Source: Candidatus Kryptoniota bacterium (GTDB taxonomy: Bacteria > Bacteroidota > Ignavibacteria > Kryptoniales > JAKASW01). Taken from it: a stretch of DNA of 53,004 bases. Shown here piece by piece: positions 1 through 9,043 of the stretch. Positions within the stretch are counted from its first letter, which is position 1. Each line of letters starts with the position of its first letter. The translations under genes and the position numbers were made by a program. Where the stretch lies: NCBI GenBank assembly GCA_024641705.1, contig JAHECO010000025.1, positions 1 through 53,004 of the forward strand, read 5' to 3'. The notes under the pieces were generated by a model. The model saw only the letters and a program-made list of their open reading frames with translations. It searched no databases and had not been told where the DNA came from.

Positions 1-2
1 TG

Positions 3-50
3 TCTGCTGATAAAAGCCTGATGGAATCGATTGTCACTGCTCCAAATTAA
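3..50 (+). CDS. possible C-terminal end of a gene entering from the left
   Basis: One plus-strand frame is open from the window edge to a TAA at 48-50 and would end in the residues SADKSLMESIVTAPN. The only support is that a good plus-strand terminator lies about 90 bases further on (143-182), so some plus-strand transcription unit should end here. Two other frames close within the first 21 bases. The product cannot be identified from 15 residues, and the bases from 51 to 142 show nothing else. Confidence 0.25.
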   Translation, partial: SADKSLMESIVTAPN

Positions 51-142
51 ATTGTCGTATGGACGATGCTGTAAAAATCTAAAACTCCTGAGTTTGCTTT
101 TTGACATAAAAGCGAACTCGATACATACCCAATGAAAGCCTG

Positions 143-182
143 CCCCGAAACGCGCAATGCGTTTTCGGGGAGCGTCTTTTTT
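143..182 (+). terminator. rho-independent terminator
   Basis: A stem of about 11 pairs (143-153 with 159-170, one bulged T at 162) closes a five-base loop and is followed by a T-rich tract at 175-182. The T run is on the plus strand only, so it ends a transcript coming from the left edge. Confidence 0.8.
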
Positions 183-289
183 GCGGTTCCTGTTATTTGC
201 CGTTGCCGCGACTGTCCGAGATAGCTTCATATTCATTTGGGATGTGTTATACCCCAGATAAATCCCGTAACGAAGCTCAACAAGATGAC

Positions 290-577
290 TTATCCCTCCC
301 GTATCCCTTTCGCCACATAGTCAAAGAAACGCCACGTTGTACCATTGCGGGTCCATTCGGACCGAAGTGTCGTTTTCTTTTCCACACGCCGTAGTGCCGA
401 TAGAAGCGAACGATTGAGTTCCCTTGCGCTGTCCCCTTCTATGACCGTTTTCACCTGAAAACCGGTTTCAGTTTGGGTTACCATATCCGACCCTAAAAGC
501 TCCCTAAGTACCGTTTCGATCCCCTTGGGATCGTGCGTGCGTATATCCGCAACGAGTCTGTACTCCTTCCGTGACAT
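290..577 (-). CDS. small conserved-looking hypothetical protein (95 aa)
   Basis: I do not recognise the family. The start chosen is the ATG at 577 (MSRKEYRLVAD); an in-frame TTG 51 bases upstream gives an unlikely 17-residue extension. The protein is short, soluble and mixed alpha/beta: a beta-like start, a helix IETVLRELLG, a strand GFQVKTVIEGDS, a second helix of the type ARELNRSLLSALRRVEKK and a basic end. This alternation and the composition look like a real small domain, possibly nucleic-acid or ligand binding, but there is no motif to fix a function. It is isolated: a terminator lies beyond its 3' end and an R2 repeat lies upstream of its start. Confidence 0.5.
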   Translation of the reverse strand: MSRKEYRLVADIRTHDPKGIETVLRELLGSDMVTQTETGFQVKTVIEGDSARELNRSLLSALRRVEKKTTLRSEWTRNGTTWRFFDYVAKGIREG

Positions 578-665
578 ACCCAATACCCATGTTTTTCTAA
601 CATTATGGAACAGGGGCGAGAATTGCAACTCGATTTGTCAAGCCCCCAGATGGGATCCCTTGGGG

Positions 666-760
666 TTTCACCGCAGAGGCGCCCGACTGCGTTGACACCT
701 CGTCGGGCAGGCTAAGGCGCAAAGAAGAATATGAATAACTGCAATGGGAAGGCGCCATCA
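666..760 (+). repeat. R2 hairpin repeat, copy 1
   Basis: This is the reverse-orientation copy of the element also found at 29613-29745 and 31955-32085. Its core hairpin has arms GCCCGAC (681-687) and GTCGGGC (702-708), framed by CCGCAGAGG and GGCGCAAAG. It fills the 361-base gap between the small gene and nagA. The rest of the gap (846-876) holds a heptad tract of the type CTTTGCGTCTTTGTGCC. No convincing gene lies in 578-938. Confidence 0.65.
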
Positions 761-938
761 ACTGGTTCGCATCCACGTTGGACATCCGTGAGAGATAAAT
801 ATAATCTTTGCGTCCCTGTTGGACTTCCATGGGTGAATAATACATCCTTTGCGTCTTTGTGCCTTTGCGGTAAAGATCCAGGCACCGAGCGTCAGGAGGC
901 GGTGTGAATGAGGTTGAGGATTCAAAATCGAAGACAAG

Positions 939-2114
939 TCAGGACACCGCTGCGTATTCTATTCCCCCGCTCTTCATCGTTAGCTCGACTTTGAAGTCGC
1001 TGTCCAACACGACAATGTCCGCGTTCTTTCCGGCTTCGATGCTTCCGATTTTCGCGTCCAACCCGAGCGAACGTGCAGCTGTCAGCGATGCAATGCGTGA
1101 CAAAACGGGCAATCCAACCTCCCCTAGAGACGCCGTGAGTTTCAGTCCCCTTTCAAAAGCTAGGGTGCTCCCCGCCAGGGTGCCGTCCGGCATCCTCGAG
1201 ACTCCGTTTTCAACCTTCACCGTGTTCCCTGCCGAGTCGTACCTGCCGTCAGCGAGGCCTGCGGCGCGCATCGAATCGGTAATTAACATGAGGTGATCGG
1301 CGGTCTTCAGTTTCAGCGCGAGCCCGACAAAATCCGGATGCACATGCGTTCCGTCGGCAATGATTTGCGCATCGAGCCTGTCGGAGAGGAGCGCCGCACT
1401 CAGAAGGTTCGGCTCACGGTGACGGAGTCCTTTCATGGCGTTGAAAATATGCGTCACCTGTCGGGCGCCGAGTTCTATCGCCTTCCCGACAGCCACGGCG
1501 TCCGCGGTTGAATGACCGAGAGCGACCACTATCCCCCGCTTCGCGGCGTCTTCGATAATATGGTCTATGCCTTTCAGTTCCGGCGCGACCGTTATCATCC
1601 GTATGAAACCTTCTCCCGCCTCATACACCTCGCGCCATCGGCCGGGGTCTGGTTCCTCGATGTATTCCTTTTTGTTTCCGCCGCTCATCGACCTGTTGAT
1701 ATAGGGTCCTTCAAGGTGGATCCCGGCGATATTGGAGTTTCTGCGGTGATCACGGCAGAATCGCGCGAGCCTCCCGACCGCGCCGACCAGGAGATCGTGA
1801 GGCAGCGGAGAAAGAGTGGCCAGGAGCGTGGTGACTCCGTGGCTGTAGTAATAATCCGACAGTCTCCCCGGAACCTCCGGCGATTCATCTTGGAAATCCA
1901 GGCCTGCGCCGCCGTGAGTGTGGACGTCTACGAAACCCGGCATAAGGTACTTCCCGGAGCAATCGATCCGTTCCCACTCTGCATCCCGGACGGAGTAATC
2001 TCCCTCCACCAGTCCGTGGATGACACCGCCCTCGATGATCACGGCGGTATGCGGCAGGACCTCCGCCGACGTTACGACTGCAGCATCAGTGAAAATATAT
2101 TTGCCGTTCGACAT
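939..2114 (-). CDS. nagA: N-acetylglucosamine-6-phosphate deacetylase
   Basis: Cytosolic amidohydrolase-superfamily enzyme that removes acetate from GlcNAc-6-phosphate to give glucosamine-6-phosphate, in amino-sugar and peptidoglycan recycling. At 391 aa it has family length. Visible motifs are HTHGGAGLDF (His65 and His67), HLEGPYI with the metal ligand Glu135, GHSTAD (His201), THIFNAM (His222), ADGTHVHP, and LITDSM with catalytic Asp280. An N-terminal beta-barrel half (TDAAVVT...AVIIEGG) and a C-terminal GKNADIVVLD strand complete the fold. It is divergent from the patatin gene, with 145 bases between the two starts, and no other nag genes are adjacent, so it seems to stand alone here. Confidence 0.95.
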   Translation of the reverse strand: MSNGKYIFTDAAVVTSAEVLPHTAVIIEGGVIHGLVEGDYSVRDAEWERIDCSGKYLMPGFVDVHTHGGAGLDFQDESPEVPGRLSDYYYSHGVTTLLATLSPLPHDLLVGAVGRLARFCRDHRRNSNIAGIHLEGPYINRSMSGGNKKEYIEEPDPGRWREVYEAGEGFIRMITVAPELKGIDHIIEDAAKRGIVVALGHSTADAVAVGKAIELGARQVTHIFNAMKGLRHREPNLLSAALLSDRLDAQIIADGTHVHPDFVGLALKLKTADHLMLITDSMRAAGLADGRYDSAGNTVKVENGVSRMPDGTLAGSTLAFERGLKLTASLGEVGLPVLSRIASLTAARSLGLDAKIGSIEAGKNADIVVLDSDFKVELTMKSGGIEYAAVS

Positions 2115-2259
2115 ACTGCTCCGATATTAACTCCGTGTATCGACTTATACAAATCGGTTTCACTCTCCCCTTTCGGCTCCGGAACGCCGGCGACACATGT
2201 TGCGCATTCACTCGCCGGGTCATCATCTTTACAGAGATACACAGAAAGGAGAATGCGTC

Positions 2260-3192
2260 ATGTCCAGATATCGCATCCTTTCCCTCGACGGAGAAGGCAT
2301 CAGGGGGATCATTACAGCATCGCTGCTTCATCGTCTCAACTCGGAACCGCGTCTAAGGGGTTTCCTCGACAAGACAGACCTGTTGGCCGGCACATCAACC
2401 GGCGGGCTTCTCGCGCTTGCCCTCGCCCACGGCCTGACACCCGGGGAGATGCGCGACATCTATGAGAAAGAAGGCAAGTATATCTTCCGGGATACCTTTC
2501 TCCACGACGTTCAAAGCATGTGGCGGCTCATAGGAGCCGGTTATCCCAACAAGCACCTGGAGGAAATTCTGCGGCGCGCGTTCGGCACGGCCACCCTGGA
2601 TCAGCTCGGGAAAAGAATGTTCATCACCGCGTTTGATCTCAGCAACGAGGCCGCAGACATCCAGCGCCGGACCTGGAAGCCGAAGATATTCCACAATTTC
2701 GAAGGGGAAGACAGCGATGGGGCGCAGCCGGCTTACAAAGTCGGGATGTACACGAGTGCCGCGCCCATTTACTTCCCCACTTGCGGCGGCTACGTGGACG
2801 GCGGCGTCTTCGCCAACAACCCGAGCATGTGCGCCCTGGCCCAATCGCAGGACTTGCGGTTTTCGGGATCTCCGCCTCTCGGCGACATCGTCATGCTGTC
2901 ACTCGGTACCGGCACCTCGCTCACTTATATAGAGGGAAAGAGACACGACTGGGGGTATGCACAGTGGGTACGTCCCATCTTGAACCTGATGCTCGACGGG
3001 GTCGCCGGCATCGCAGATTACCAGTGCCGACAAATCTTAAAGAAGAACTGTATGCGACTCGCCCCGGTTTTCCCGCACGATATTTCGGTACCCATGGATG
3101 CGGCAGATATGATTCCATATATGCTCGATTTCGCGGAACGTGTCAATCTGGGTCCGTCGATCGATTGGATAGAGAGGAACTGGATGGACTGA
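2260..3192 (+). CDS. patatin-like phospholipase
   Basis: Predicted Ser-Asp dyad acyl hydrolase of about 310 aa. The start is the ATG at 2260, preceded by AAAGGAGA at a good distance; the 21-residue upstream extension is not needed. Motifs: DGEGIRG (residues 10-16, oxyanion loop), GTSTGG with nucleophile Ser46, and DGGVFANNPS with Asp180. The usual oxyanion loop is DGGGxRG, so the second glycine is here a glutamate, which is worth noting. There is no signal peptide, so it is probably cytosolic. Similar stand-alone patatins include the CBASS effector CapV, but no nucleotidyltransferase neighbour is present, so a housekeeping lipase is equally likely. It is one of only two clear plus-strand genes and converges with the rhamnosidase. 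Confidence 0.9.
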   Translation: MSRYRILSLDGEGIRGIITASLLHRLNSEPRLRGFLDKTDLLAGTSTGGLLALALAHGLTPGEMRDIYEKEGKYIFRDTFLHDVQSMWRLIGAGYPNKHLEEILRRAFGTATLDQLGKRMFITAFDLSNEAADIQRRTWKPKIFHNFEGEDSDGAQPAYKVGMYTSAAPIYFPTCGGYVDGGVFANNPSMCALAQSQDLRFSGSPPLGDIVMLSLGTGTSLTYIEGKRHDWGYAQWVRPILNLMLDGVAGIADYQCRQILKKNCMRLAPVFPHDISVPMDAADMIPYMLDFAERVNLGPSIDWIERNWMD

Positions 3193-3245
3193 CTGTCAAT
3201 TCCTTGGTTCCACCTTCGGCTACGACTATCTACACGGGCAAATTA

Positions 3246-6038
3246 TCATTCCTCGATCTCCGAAACAAACTCGTATTCTCCCGACATCACCTTGAATACA
3301 GCCCTGTGGTTTTCCATCCTTAGAAATCTGATTCCGTACGATTTCGCGGCGGCCTTCCCTCCCTCACTCACATCGGACACAGATTTTGCGGGGACATAGA
3401 CAGTTGCCGAAGTGTTCGCCGGTACGGAAATGTGCCAGTAGAATTTCTTCCCTTCTCTCTTCCAGTCGCTGCGGATAAGGCCGCGAACCGAATTGTACGA
3501 TGCGTCGACATATTTCAGGCTGTCGATCTCTCTCGGATTCATGATAATCTCTCTGTAGCCCGGTTCCTCCCGGCTCGACTCTATCCCGGCCACGTCTTCG
3601 TAAAACCACACGACGAGATCGCCAAGGAGCATCACATGGTTTCCCGAGTTCATTGCGGGGTCCGCCTTGTTGCCGTTCCATAACTCCCATATCGTCGTCG
3701 CCCCGTTCTCGATCATGTAGCCCCAGCTCGGATATGTAGTGTTGGTCGCTATCCGATAGGCCAGATCTGCCCTGCCGTAATCGGTGAGAGTGCGCATGAG
3801 CCACTGCGCGCCTACCAGCCCCGTGCCGATATGACCGTCGAACTGGTCCAGCGTCTTTTCCACGATATTGGCGAATACCTTTTCTCGAATCGAATCGGTC
3901 GGGATGCCGAACCGCAGCGCGAGTACGTTCGCCGTTACGGTGTTGTTCGCATAGTAATGCGACTTCTCATTCAGATAGGCTTCGTTAATCGCTTTCCGGA
4001 CTTTCGACGCGAGCGACTCATATTCCGCCGCATCGTTCGACTTCCGCAATATGATCGCGTCGTGCCGCAGGACGTTCAGACAATAGTAAAAATAGACGGA
4101 GCCGATGTAAGCGCCCGGAGTTATCCGCGTCGAGTCCTGCGCGTGGATGAGGTCCATGTTTTCGGGCGGCATGCACCAGTCGCCGTACGTGTCCCTGGGG
4201 AGGAGATAGTCCTTCATATATTTGTCGCGCATGTAAAAGAGCCACTTACGCATCGCAGGGTAATTATCGGCGATTGCCTTCTCGTTCCCGAACTGCCTGT
4301 AGAGATGGTTTGCGATGAGGAGGTAGGCCGACGGCCACGTCATGTTATCGGTGTAAACCACCCAGTATGTCGGCGCCACGTTCGGTAAACTGCCGTCCGG
4401 TTTCTGCGAGTCGCGTATATCTGTCAGCCACTTCGAGTAAAGGAGGTTGTTTCCGAATATGAAGCTCTCACCGAACGAGTTCGTCGCGCGGTCGCCGAGC
4501 CAGCCCATCCGCTCGTCGCGCTGCGGGCAATCGGTCGGCATCCCCCTGTAGTTTCCGCGGATGCCCCAGTAAACCGCCTTGTAGATTTTATTGAGAATCG
4601 GATTCGACGTCTCGAAACTGCCTGTCGTCTCCATCCGGTCGTAAACCACCTTCCCGAGAATCGAGGCAAGTGCCGGCTTGTAGGACAGACCGGTAATCTC
4701 GATGTATCGGAAGCCGTGGTACACAAATTTCGGCTCCCAGGTCTCATTGCCTGCCCCCTTGAAAACATAACGGTCGGTTTGCTCCGCCTGCCTGAGGTTT
4801 GCGGTGTAAAGGGAGTCTTTCGTGTCGTTGAGGCGCTCAGCAAACCGCAGCTGGACGGCTTTCCCTCTCTCTCCGTGAGCGGTAATCTGCACCCAGCCGA
4901 CCATGTTCTGTCCCATGTCGACGATGTAATCGCCCGGACGCGGCTCGGAGATCGAAACAGGACGAACGGTGTCCATGACGGCAATGTTGGGATTCGGTTG
5001 TGCCTCGAGCATGTTGCACGGCGGTTTGACGAGCTGAACCTTCAGCCAATTTAAATCGTCGAAGCCGGCTTTGTTCCACCCGGGCATCTCGAGTCTCGCA
5101 TCGTAGTTCTCGCCGTCGTATTCGTTGTTGGAACGGATGGGGCCATCGGCAGTAACCTTCCACGATCCATCGCTCGCGACGACTCGCCTCGACCCGTCGG
5201 CCATTTCCATTTCGAGCTGCATTATCATTTTCGGAAAACCAAAGTTTGTTACGACCGGCATCTCGCTTGGAATCGGTCTCATGCTGAAGAACCTGCCGTT
5301 GCCAAGAGTTACTCCAATTGCGTCCCTTCCCTTTGTAAGAAAGTCAGTGACGTCGAAAGTGTTGTAGTAGACTCTCTTCGAATACTCAGATGGAGTCGGC
5401 GACAAAACCTGGTCTCCCACCCTCTTCCCGTTTATGTACAATTCGTAGAGACCAAGCCCGCTTATGTACAGCGTGGCTTTCTTCACATCCTTGCCAATGC
5501 TGAATTCCTTCCTGAAATATCTTGCCGCAAGCCTTGAATGAACGGAGTCGTCGTTCTCACCCTGGAACAGCGTGTCCAGCCCGATCCACTTCGCCGTCCA
5601 GTCCGTACTGTCCAGCGGCCCTATCGTCCATCGGGCAGTCTCGCTGTGCACGACTTTACCCTTATTCGTCCAGACCAATACTTTCCAGTAGCATGTCATT
5701 CGACTGGTCAGCGGTTTGCCGGAATACGTGATGTTCAGCGTGTTATCCGAGGTTATCTTCCCTGTGTCCCACAAGTCGCCTTCGTCGCGGGCAAGCCGCG
5801 CGTCAGATGATGAAACAATTATCCTGTAGGCAAGCTGGTACACGTCTCTGGCGCCGCTCCGGAGCTCCCAGCTCAGCCGTGGGTGCGTCGTCCCCACTGC
5901 GATCGGGTCGACTCTGTACTCACATTGCGAGTTCACGATTTGGGTAGCGCCGGTCGAATCAGAACCGGTTGTCTTCTCCTGTGATCTCGATGGGGTAAGA
6001 AACGCGAGGATGACAAGGGGAACAAGCAGTGTCTTCAT
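3246..6038 (-). CDS. alpha-L-rhamnosidase, GH78
   Basis: Secreted enzyme cutting terminal alpha-L-rhamnose from pectic polymers or glycosides. The start chosen is the ATG at 6038 (MKTLLVPLVILAFLTPSRSQ), which has a GGAG box upstream and begins directly with a signal peptide. Order of parts: signal peptide; N-terminal beta-sandwich beginning NSQCEYRVDP, typical of GH78; rhamnose-binding-type sandwich with DMGQNMVGW; (alpha/alpha)6 catalytic domain containing CPQRDERMGWLGD near residue 505, whose acidic residues are the expected general-acid region; and WELWNG near residue 783; C-terminal beta domain. About 930 aa is normal for the family. No type IX sorting domain is seen, so it is probably periplasmic. 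Not in an obvious operon. Confidence 0.94.
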   Translation of the reverse strand: MKTLLVPLVILAFLTPSRSQEKTTGSDSTGATQIVNSQCEYRVDPIAVGTTHPRLSWELRSGARDVYQLAYRIIVSSSDARLARDEGDLWDTGKITSDNTLNITYSGKPLTSRMTCYWKVLVWTNKGKVVHSETARWTIGPLDSTDWTAKWIGLDTLFQGENDDSVHSRLAARYFRKEFSIGKDVKKATLYISGLGLYELYINGKRVGDQVLSPTPSEYSKRVYYNTFDVTDFLTKGRDAIGVTLGNGRFFSMRPIPSEMPVVTNFGFPKMIMQLEMEMADGSRRVVASDGSWKVTADGPIRSNNEYDGENYDARLEMPGWNKAGFDDLNWLKVQLVKPPCNMLEAQPNPNIAVMDTVRPVSISEPRPGDYIVDMGQNMVGWVQITAHGERGKAVQLRFAERLNDTKDSLYTANLRQAEQTDRYVFKGAGNETWEPKFVYHGFRYIEITGLSYKPALASILGKVVYDRMETTGSFETSNPILNKIYKAVYWGIRGNYRGMPTDCPQRDERMGWLGDRATNSFGESFIFGNNLLYSKWLTDIRDSQKPDGSLPNVAPTYWVVYTDNMTWPSAYLLIANHLYRQFGNEKAIADNYPAMRKWLFYMRDKYMKDYLLPRDTYGDWCMPPENMDLIHAQDSTRITPGAYIGSVYFYYCLNVLRHDAIILRKSNDAAEYESLASKVRKAINEAYLNEKSHYYANNTVTANVLALRFGIPTDSIREKVFANIVEKTLDQFDGHIGTGLVGAQWLMRTLTDYGRADLAYRIATNTTYPSWGYMIENGATTIWELWNGNKADPAMNSGNHVMLLGDLVVWFYEDVAGIESSREEPGYREIIMNPREIDSLKYVDASYNSVRGLIRSDWKREGKKFYWHISVPANTSATVYVPAKSVSDVSEGGKAAAKSYGIRFLRMENHRAVFKVMSGEYEFVSEIEE

Positions 6039-6214
6039 TTCCGTGGCTCCGATGGTGAAGGGGTTCGAGTTCATGTCGGGACAGTCCGACGGCTGTCACG
6101 TTTGAATGATAACAATCGCCCTCTACAAAAGCCAAAATGCTGGCATTGGCCAGATTTGATCGATGCCCCTTTTGGCTGAATAAATCATCGCATGTGCTGT
6201 TCTCGAAAAACGAC

Positions 6215-6264
6215 ATGTCATTCTGAGGAGTCCGGCCACCTTGTGGGCGGACGGCGAAGAATCC
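6215..6264 (+). repeat. short relative of the R1 repeat
   Basis: The flanks ATGTCATTCTGAGGAG and GCGAAGAATCC match the corresponding part of the 145-bp R1 repeats at 31779 and 34145. The middle is replaced by a GC-rich hairpin (roughly TCCGGCCAC to GTGGGCGGA). It lies in the 267-base gap upstream of the rhamnosidase. Confidence 0.55.
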
Positions 6265-6305
6265 AGAAGAAGGAGTCTCAGCCGAAAGTCAGACCGGCGA
6301 CCGCC

Positions 6306-7004
6306 TTACATGCAGCTTGCACCGAGTTCTCTGAGGTTGCGGTTTTCTTCCACGCCAAATGTCGCGATATCCCTTCCCTGCGACAGGAGTTCCCCGGCGA
6401 ACGCGAGCGTCCTGCTCTTTGCCGCAGCATGGAAGAAGAAGAGCTTGTCCGCAGCCGCGGCAACGAACTTGTTCCTCAACCCTGCCGTCGCTGCGGTCGC
6501 CCGCCGCTGCCTGGCGCCGAATGGAGAAACGATCAGCAGCCGGCCTTCCGAGACAGGCTCGGCCCATTCACCCGGGACGCGCATTTTTTGGATCCCGCGC
6601 GGAGGACAGATCACGATAGGTTGATTCCCTTTAAGCAGCACATCGAGGCACATCTTCTCCACCGGTGTCTGAAATCCGCCGATTGCCGGTATACCTTTTC
6701 GCCTCAGCGAGTCGACATAGTCCCTGCCCTTCACGACCACCTTGCCCGGACACTTCCTTGAACAAAATAGCGCCACAAGTTCCGACTTCAACAGGTCCGC
6801 GTTGCCGATCGTCCAGATCGCCGGATACTTTTCTATATCCCAATCTTCAGTGATGTTGAGGAAGAAGGCGGGCTCTTTCTCGTATTCAATTTTCCTGACC
6901 TGGCGGACAGAAAACGTCGCCGGCCTGTCTCTCGCCCCGGCGCCTTTTTTTTCTTCCTGTTCCCCCCAAGACTCAAACCCGTTCCCTGACAGTTCCCCTT
7001 TCAT
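6306..7004 (-). CDS. short DprA/SLOG-like Rossmann-fold protein
   Basis: Start at 7004 (MKGELSGNGFE), preceded by an excellent GGGAGGAG box; the longer reading is not needed. After about 35 low-complexity residues the protein reads like the Rossmann (SLOG) core of DNA-processing protein DprA: AIWTIGNADLL, VVVKGRDYVDSLRR, IPAIGGFQTPVEKMCLDVLL, GRLLIVSPFG, RNKFVAAAADKLFFFHA and a final SLOG-like alpha/beta end. At 232 aa it lacks the SAM-like N-terminal and winged-helix C-terminal domains of true DprA. The usual GSR nucleotide-loop signature is also diverged. It may be a stand-alone SLOG protein that binds a nucleotide or ssDNA rather than a competence factor. No competence genes are near. Confidence 0.7.
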   Translation of the reverse strand: MKGELSGNGFESWGEQEEKKGAGARDRPATFSVRQVRKIEYEKEPAFFLNITEDWDIEKYPAIWTIGNADLLKSELVALFCSRKCPGKVVVKGRDYVDSLRRKGIPAIGGFQTPVEKMCLDVLLKGNQPIVICPPRGIQKMRVPGEWAEPVSEGRLLIVSPFGARQRRATAATAGLRNKFVAAAADKLFFFHAAAKSRTLAFAGELLSQGRDIATFGVEENRNLRELGASCM

Positions 7005-7170
7005 ACTCTCCTCCCGGCAGCTCCCTCTGCCATTGCTCTTTCCGTTGCAAGACCGATGGAAACGGCGGCAAACCATGCCGCCGTTTCCACCGTCAGATTA
7101 ATTCAATATGGGAAACCTTCAAAGCCTCCCAGCTTTTCCCTATCCACCACACCCTCGTCCTTTGCCACTC

Positions 7171-7288
7171 CTTATCTTAACCTATTGACCCTTTTGCTTT
7201 CTTACCTTTTCACCTGTTTGCCTATTCACCTTCTTCCCCAAAAATTGCAAATCCTATCTCCCATCATTCCATCATTCCATTATTCCAA
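7171..7288. repeat. degenerate heptad array downstream of the deacetylase gene
   Basis: Pyrimidine-rich on the plus strand with a clear 7-base period, for example TAACCTA TTGACCC and later units ending TTCCATC ATTCCAT. It occupies most of the 302-base gap 7005-7306 and ends about 20 bases from the stop codon of the deacetylase gene. Confidence 0.6.
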
Positions 7289-7306
7289 CAAAACGTAAAT
7301 CTCCTT

Positions 7307-8809
7307 CTACTTGATAACCAGCATCTTCTTCGTCAAAACGAGACTCCCGCATTCTAAACGGTAGAAATAGACACCGCTGACAAGTCTTGACGCGTCAAAC
7401 GTGACCCGGTAACGGCCGGGCGATTTGTATCCGTTGACAAGTGTCTCCACGCGGCGCCCGAGAACGTCGTAGACTGCGAGCATCACTTTGTCCCCTTTCG
7501 CGATGTCGAAGGCTATCGTAGTCGAGGGGTTAAAAGGGTTGGGGTAGTTCTGAAGTAGGTTGAAGGAGACAGGGATATTCTTTGCATCGGCGACCGCCTC
7601 CACGGCTGAACCGTTCTCCGCCTGCAGCATGTGGTAAAGATATACAATGCCGAGGTTCGCGTACCAGATGTCGCCGCGGCCGGAAATATGGCTGAGGTGT
7701 TGCGCGAGATAAGACTTGCTCCGGTCGTCGTATATGACCTGCGGGTGCCACATCAGGTGATACACGCCCCCTTTTGCCACTATAGTGTCGAATAAGTCGT
7801 TCAATGAAGTGAGGCTCGTATCTCCTCCTCCCCAGGACGGTGCACCGAGCTCCACGGTCGGGAAAAAGGCGCTGAAGTGGTTACGCGACTCGTCCCATGC
7901 CGCCAGCGTCGAATCGCCGTAGACATACGCCCGCGGGTTGGTGGTGTCAAGGTTCGCGTACAGCCGCGCCGCAAGGTAGCCTGAAGTGCCCAGTAAAGAA
8001 TCGACTGTCGTATCATAGTCACCGTAAGGCGCGATCCATGTGTATACGTATTCTTTTCTGCCTGCACTGAACGGGGGTGGGATTTCGAGAGTGCTCAAAA
8101 TGTCGCTCTTCGAACCCGCGATCTCACTTGTCGGATTCAGGTAAGGAACGTACGGGTGAGTCCGGCTGTGACTGGCAACTTCCACTTTCCCCGCATCGAC
8201 CTCGGCTTGAAGTGCACGCCACGTTTGATCGGAGCAGTCGCCGGTTATGACCCCGATGGTTGTGTACAAACCGTATGATCTGAAGAGATTCACGAGCGTC
8301 GGGAACCGGCCGTCGGCGACAACCCAATCCGACCAGTCATCCGCCGTAACCGTTACCACGGCCCGGCGGTTGTCGTAATACCTGCTGACCCCCTGGAAAT
8401 TCGGGACCATCGTGGTCCCAAGTTGATTTGTAATGTTGAGAAACAGAGTGTCGCTGTTCGGGGAGAACAATGCGGAAATATAAGCCGCGTTATCGGCGTA
8501 GTCGAAACGGGCAACCTGAATGCCGTTGAAAAATTCCGTATCAGTCCTCGTCGGGATCGGGATCCAGCTGTCCGCAGTCAAATATCTCTCGCAGCAGCTC
8601 AGCTCACCGGAACCGACCGGTATGCCGATCTTGTAGGTCATCGGGTAAGCGAAGCCATATGCTTCATGGACCGCGTGCGGAATCACTATCGCAAGCCCGC
8701 TGTTGCTGTCGAAGTGAAGCCGCAGCCTTGCTTCCTGTTGCGACAGTGCGACGGTTGAGGAAACGAGGATGAAAAGCGCGGCGGACAGGGACGAGACCTT
8801 TGACATCAT
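7307..8809 (-). CDS. polysaccharide deacetylase (NodB-like) with type IX sorting domain
   Basis: Signal peptide at residues 1-24, then a beta-rich N-terminal part and a NodB-homology domain. The metal-binding pair appears as TADDWSDW (Asp157/Asp158) and HSRTH (His214 and His218), which fits carbohydrate esterase family 4. Such enzymes remove acetyl groups from chitin, xylan or peptidoglycan; the exact substrate is not readable here. Residues from about 415 to the end form a type IX secretion C-terminal domain: NLLQNYPNPFNPSTTI, YDVLGRRVETLV, SGVYFYRL and a final KKMLVIK. It is therefore probably exported across the outer membrane and attached or released. At 500 aa, the catalytic domain is somewhat divergent. 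It lies next to the GH5 gene, another type IX cargo. Confidence 0.87.
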   Translation of the reverse strand: MMSKVSSLSAALFILVSSTVALSQQEARLRLHFDSNSGLAIVIPHAVHEAYGFAYPMTYKIGIPVGSGELSCCERYLTADSWIPIPTRTDTEFFNGIQVARFDYADNAAYISALFSPNSDTLFLNITNQLGTTMVPNFQGVSRYYDNRRAVVTVTADDWSDWVVADGRFPTLVNLFRSYGLYTTIGVITGDCSDQTWRALQAEVDAGKVEVASHSRTHPYVPYLNPTSEIAGSKSDILSTLEIPPPFSAGRKEYVYTWIAPYGDYDTTVDSLLGTSGYLAARLYANLDTTNPRAYVYGDSTLAAWDESRNHFSAFFPTVELGAPSWGGGDTSLTSLNDLFDTIVAKGGVYHLMWHPQVIYDDRSKSYLAQHLSHISGRGDIWYANLGIVYLYHMLQAENGSAVEAVADAKNIPVSFNLLQNYPNPFNPSTTIAFDIAKGDKVMLAVYDVLGRRVETLVNGYKSPGRYRVTFDASRLVSGVYFYRLECGSLVLTKKMLVIK

Positions 8810-9001
8810 GCGTTGACACAGCTCCCTTCGTGTATCATTGAATCCAGGCCGCCGGTTTTCCCGCGATCTTTTTGCTCATGTACATCGCGACTCGATGACA
8901 AACGATATCGCATTCGGCCCGGCGTCGGGACCCGAGCAGCCTTCGCTTTGAGAAGTTAATGAACCCGCTGATGAAGGCAAAGCCCGCCTGCCACACAGCC
9001 C

Positions 9002-9043
9002 CCCATCTCACAGTCCCCAAGTCTTCCCTTCTCCCTGTCTCCA
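9002..9043. repeat. heptad array abutting a stop codon
   Basis: Exactly six 7-base units (CCCATCT CACAGTC, then CCCAAGT CTTCCCT, then TCTCCCT GTCTCCA) end on the base next to the stop codon of the GH5/sorting-domain gene at 9044. On the transcript this is a purine-rich tract. The remaining 190 bases up to the deacetylase start hold no credible gene. Confidence 0.65.

Noticed and set aside
603-845. 80-codon minus-strand open frame
   Set aside because: It overlaps the R2 repeat and has no ribosome site or protein-like pattern.
2260-3192. CBASS operon around the patatin
   Set aside because: No nucleotidyltransferase, Cap2 or Cap3 gene is adjacent, so only a lone patatin can be supported.
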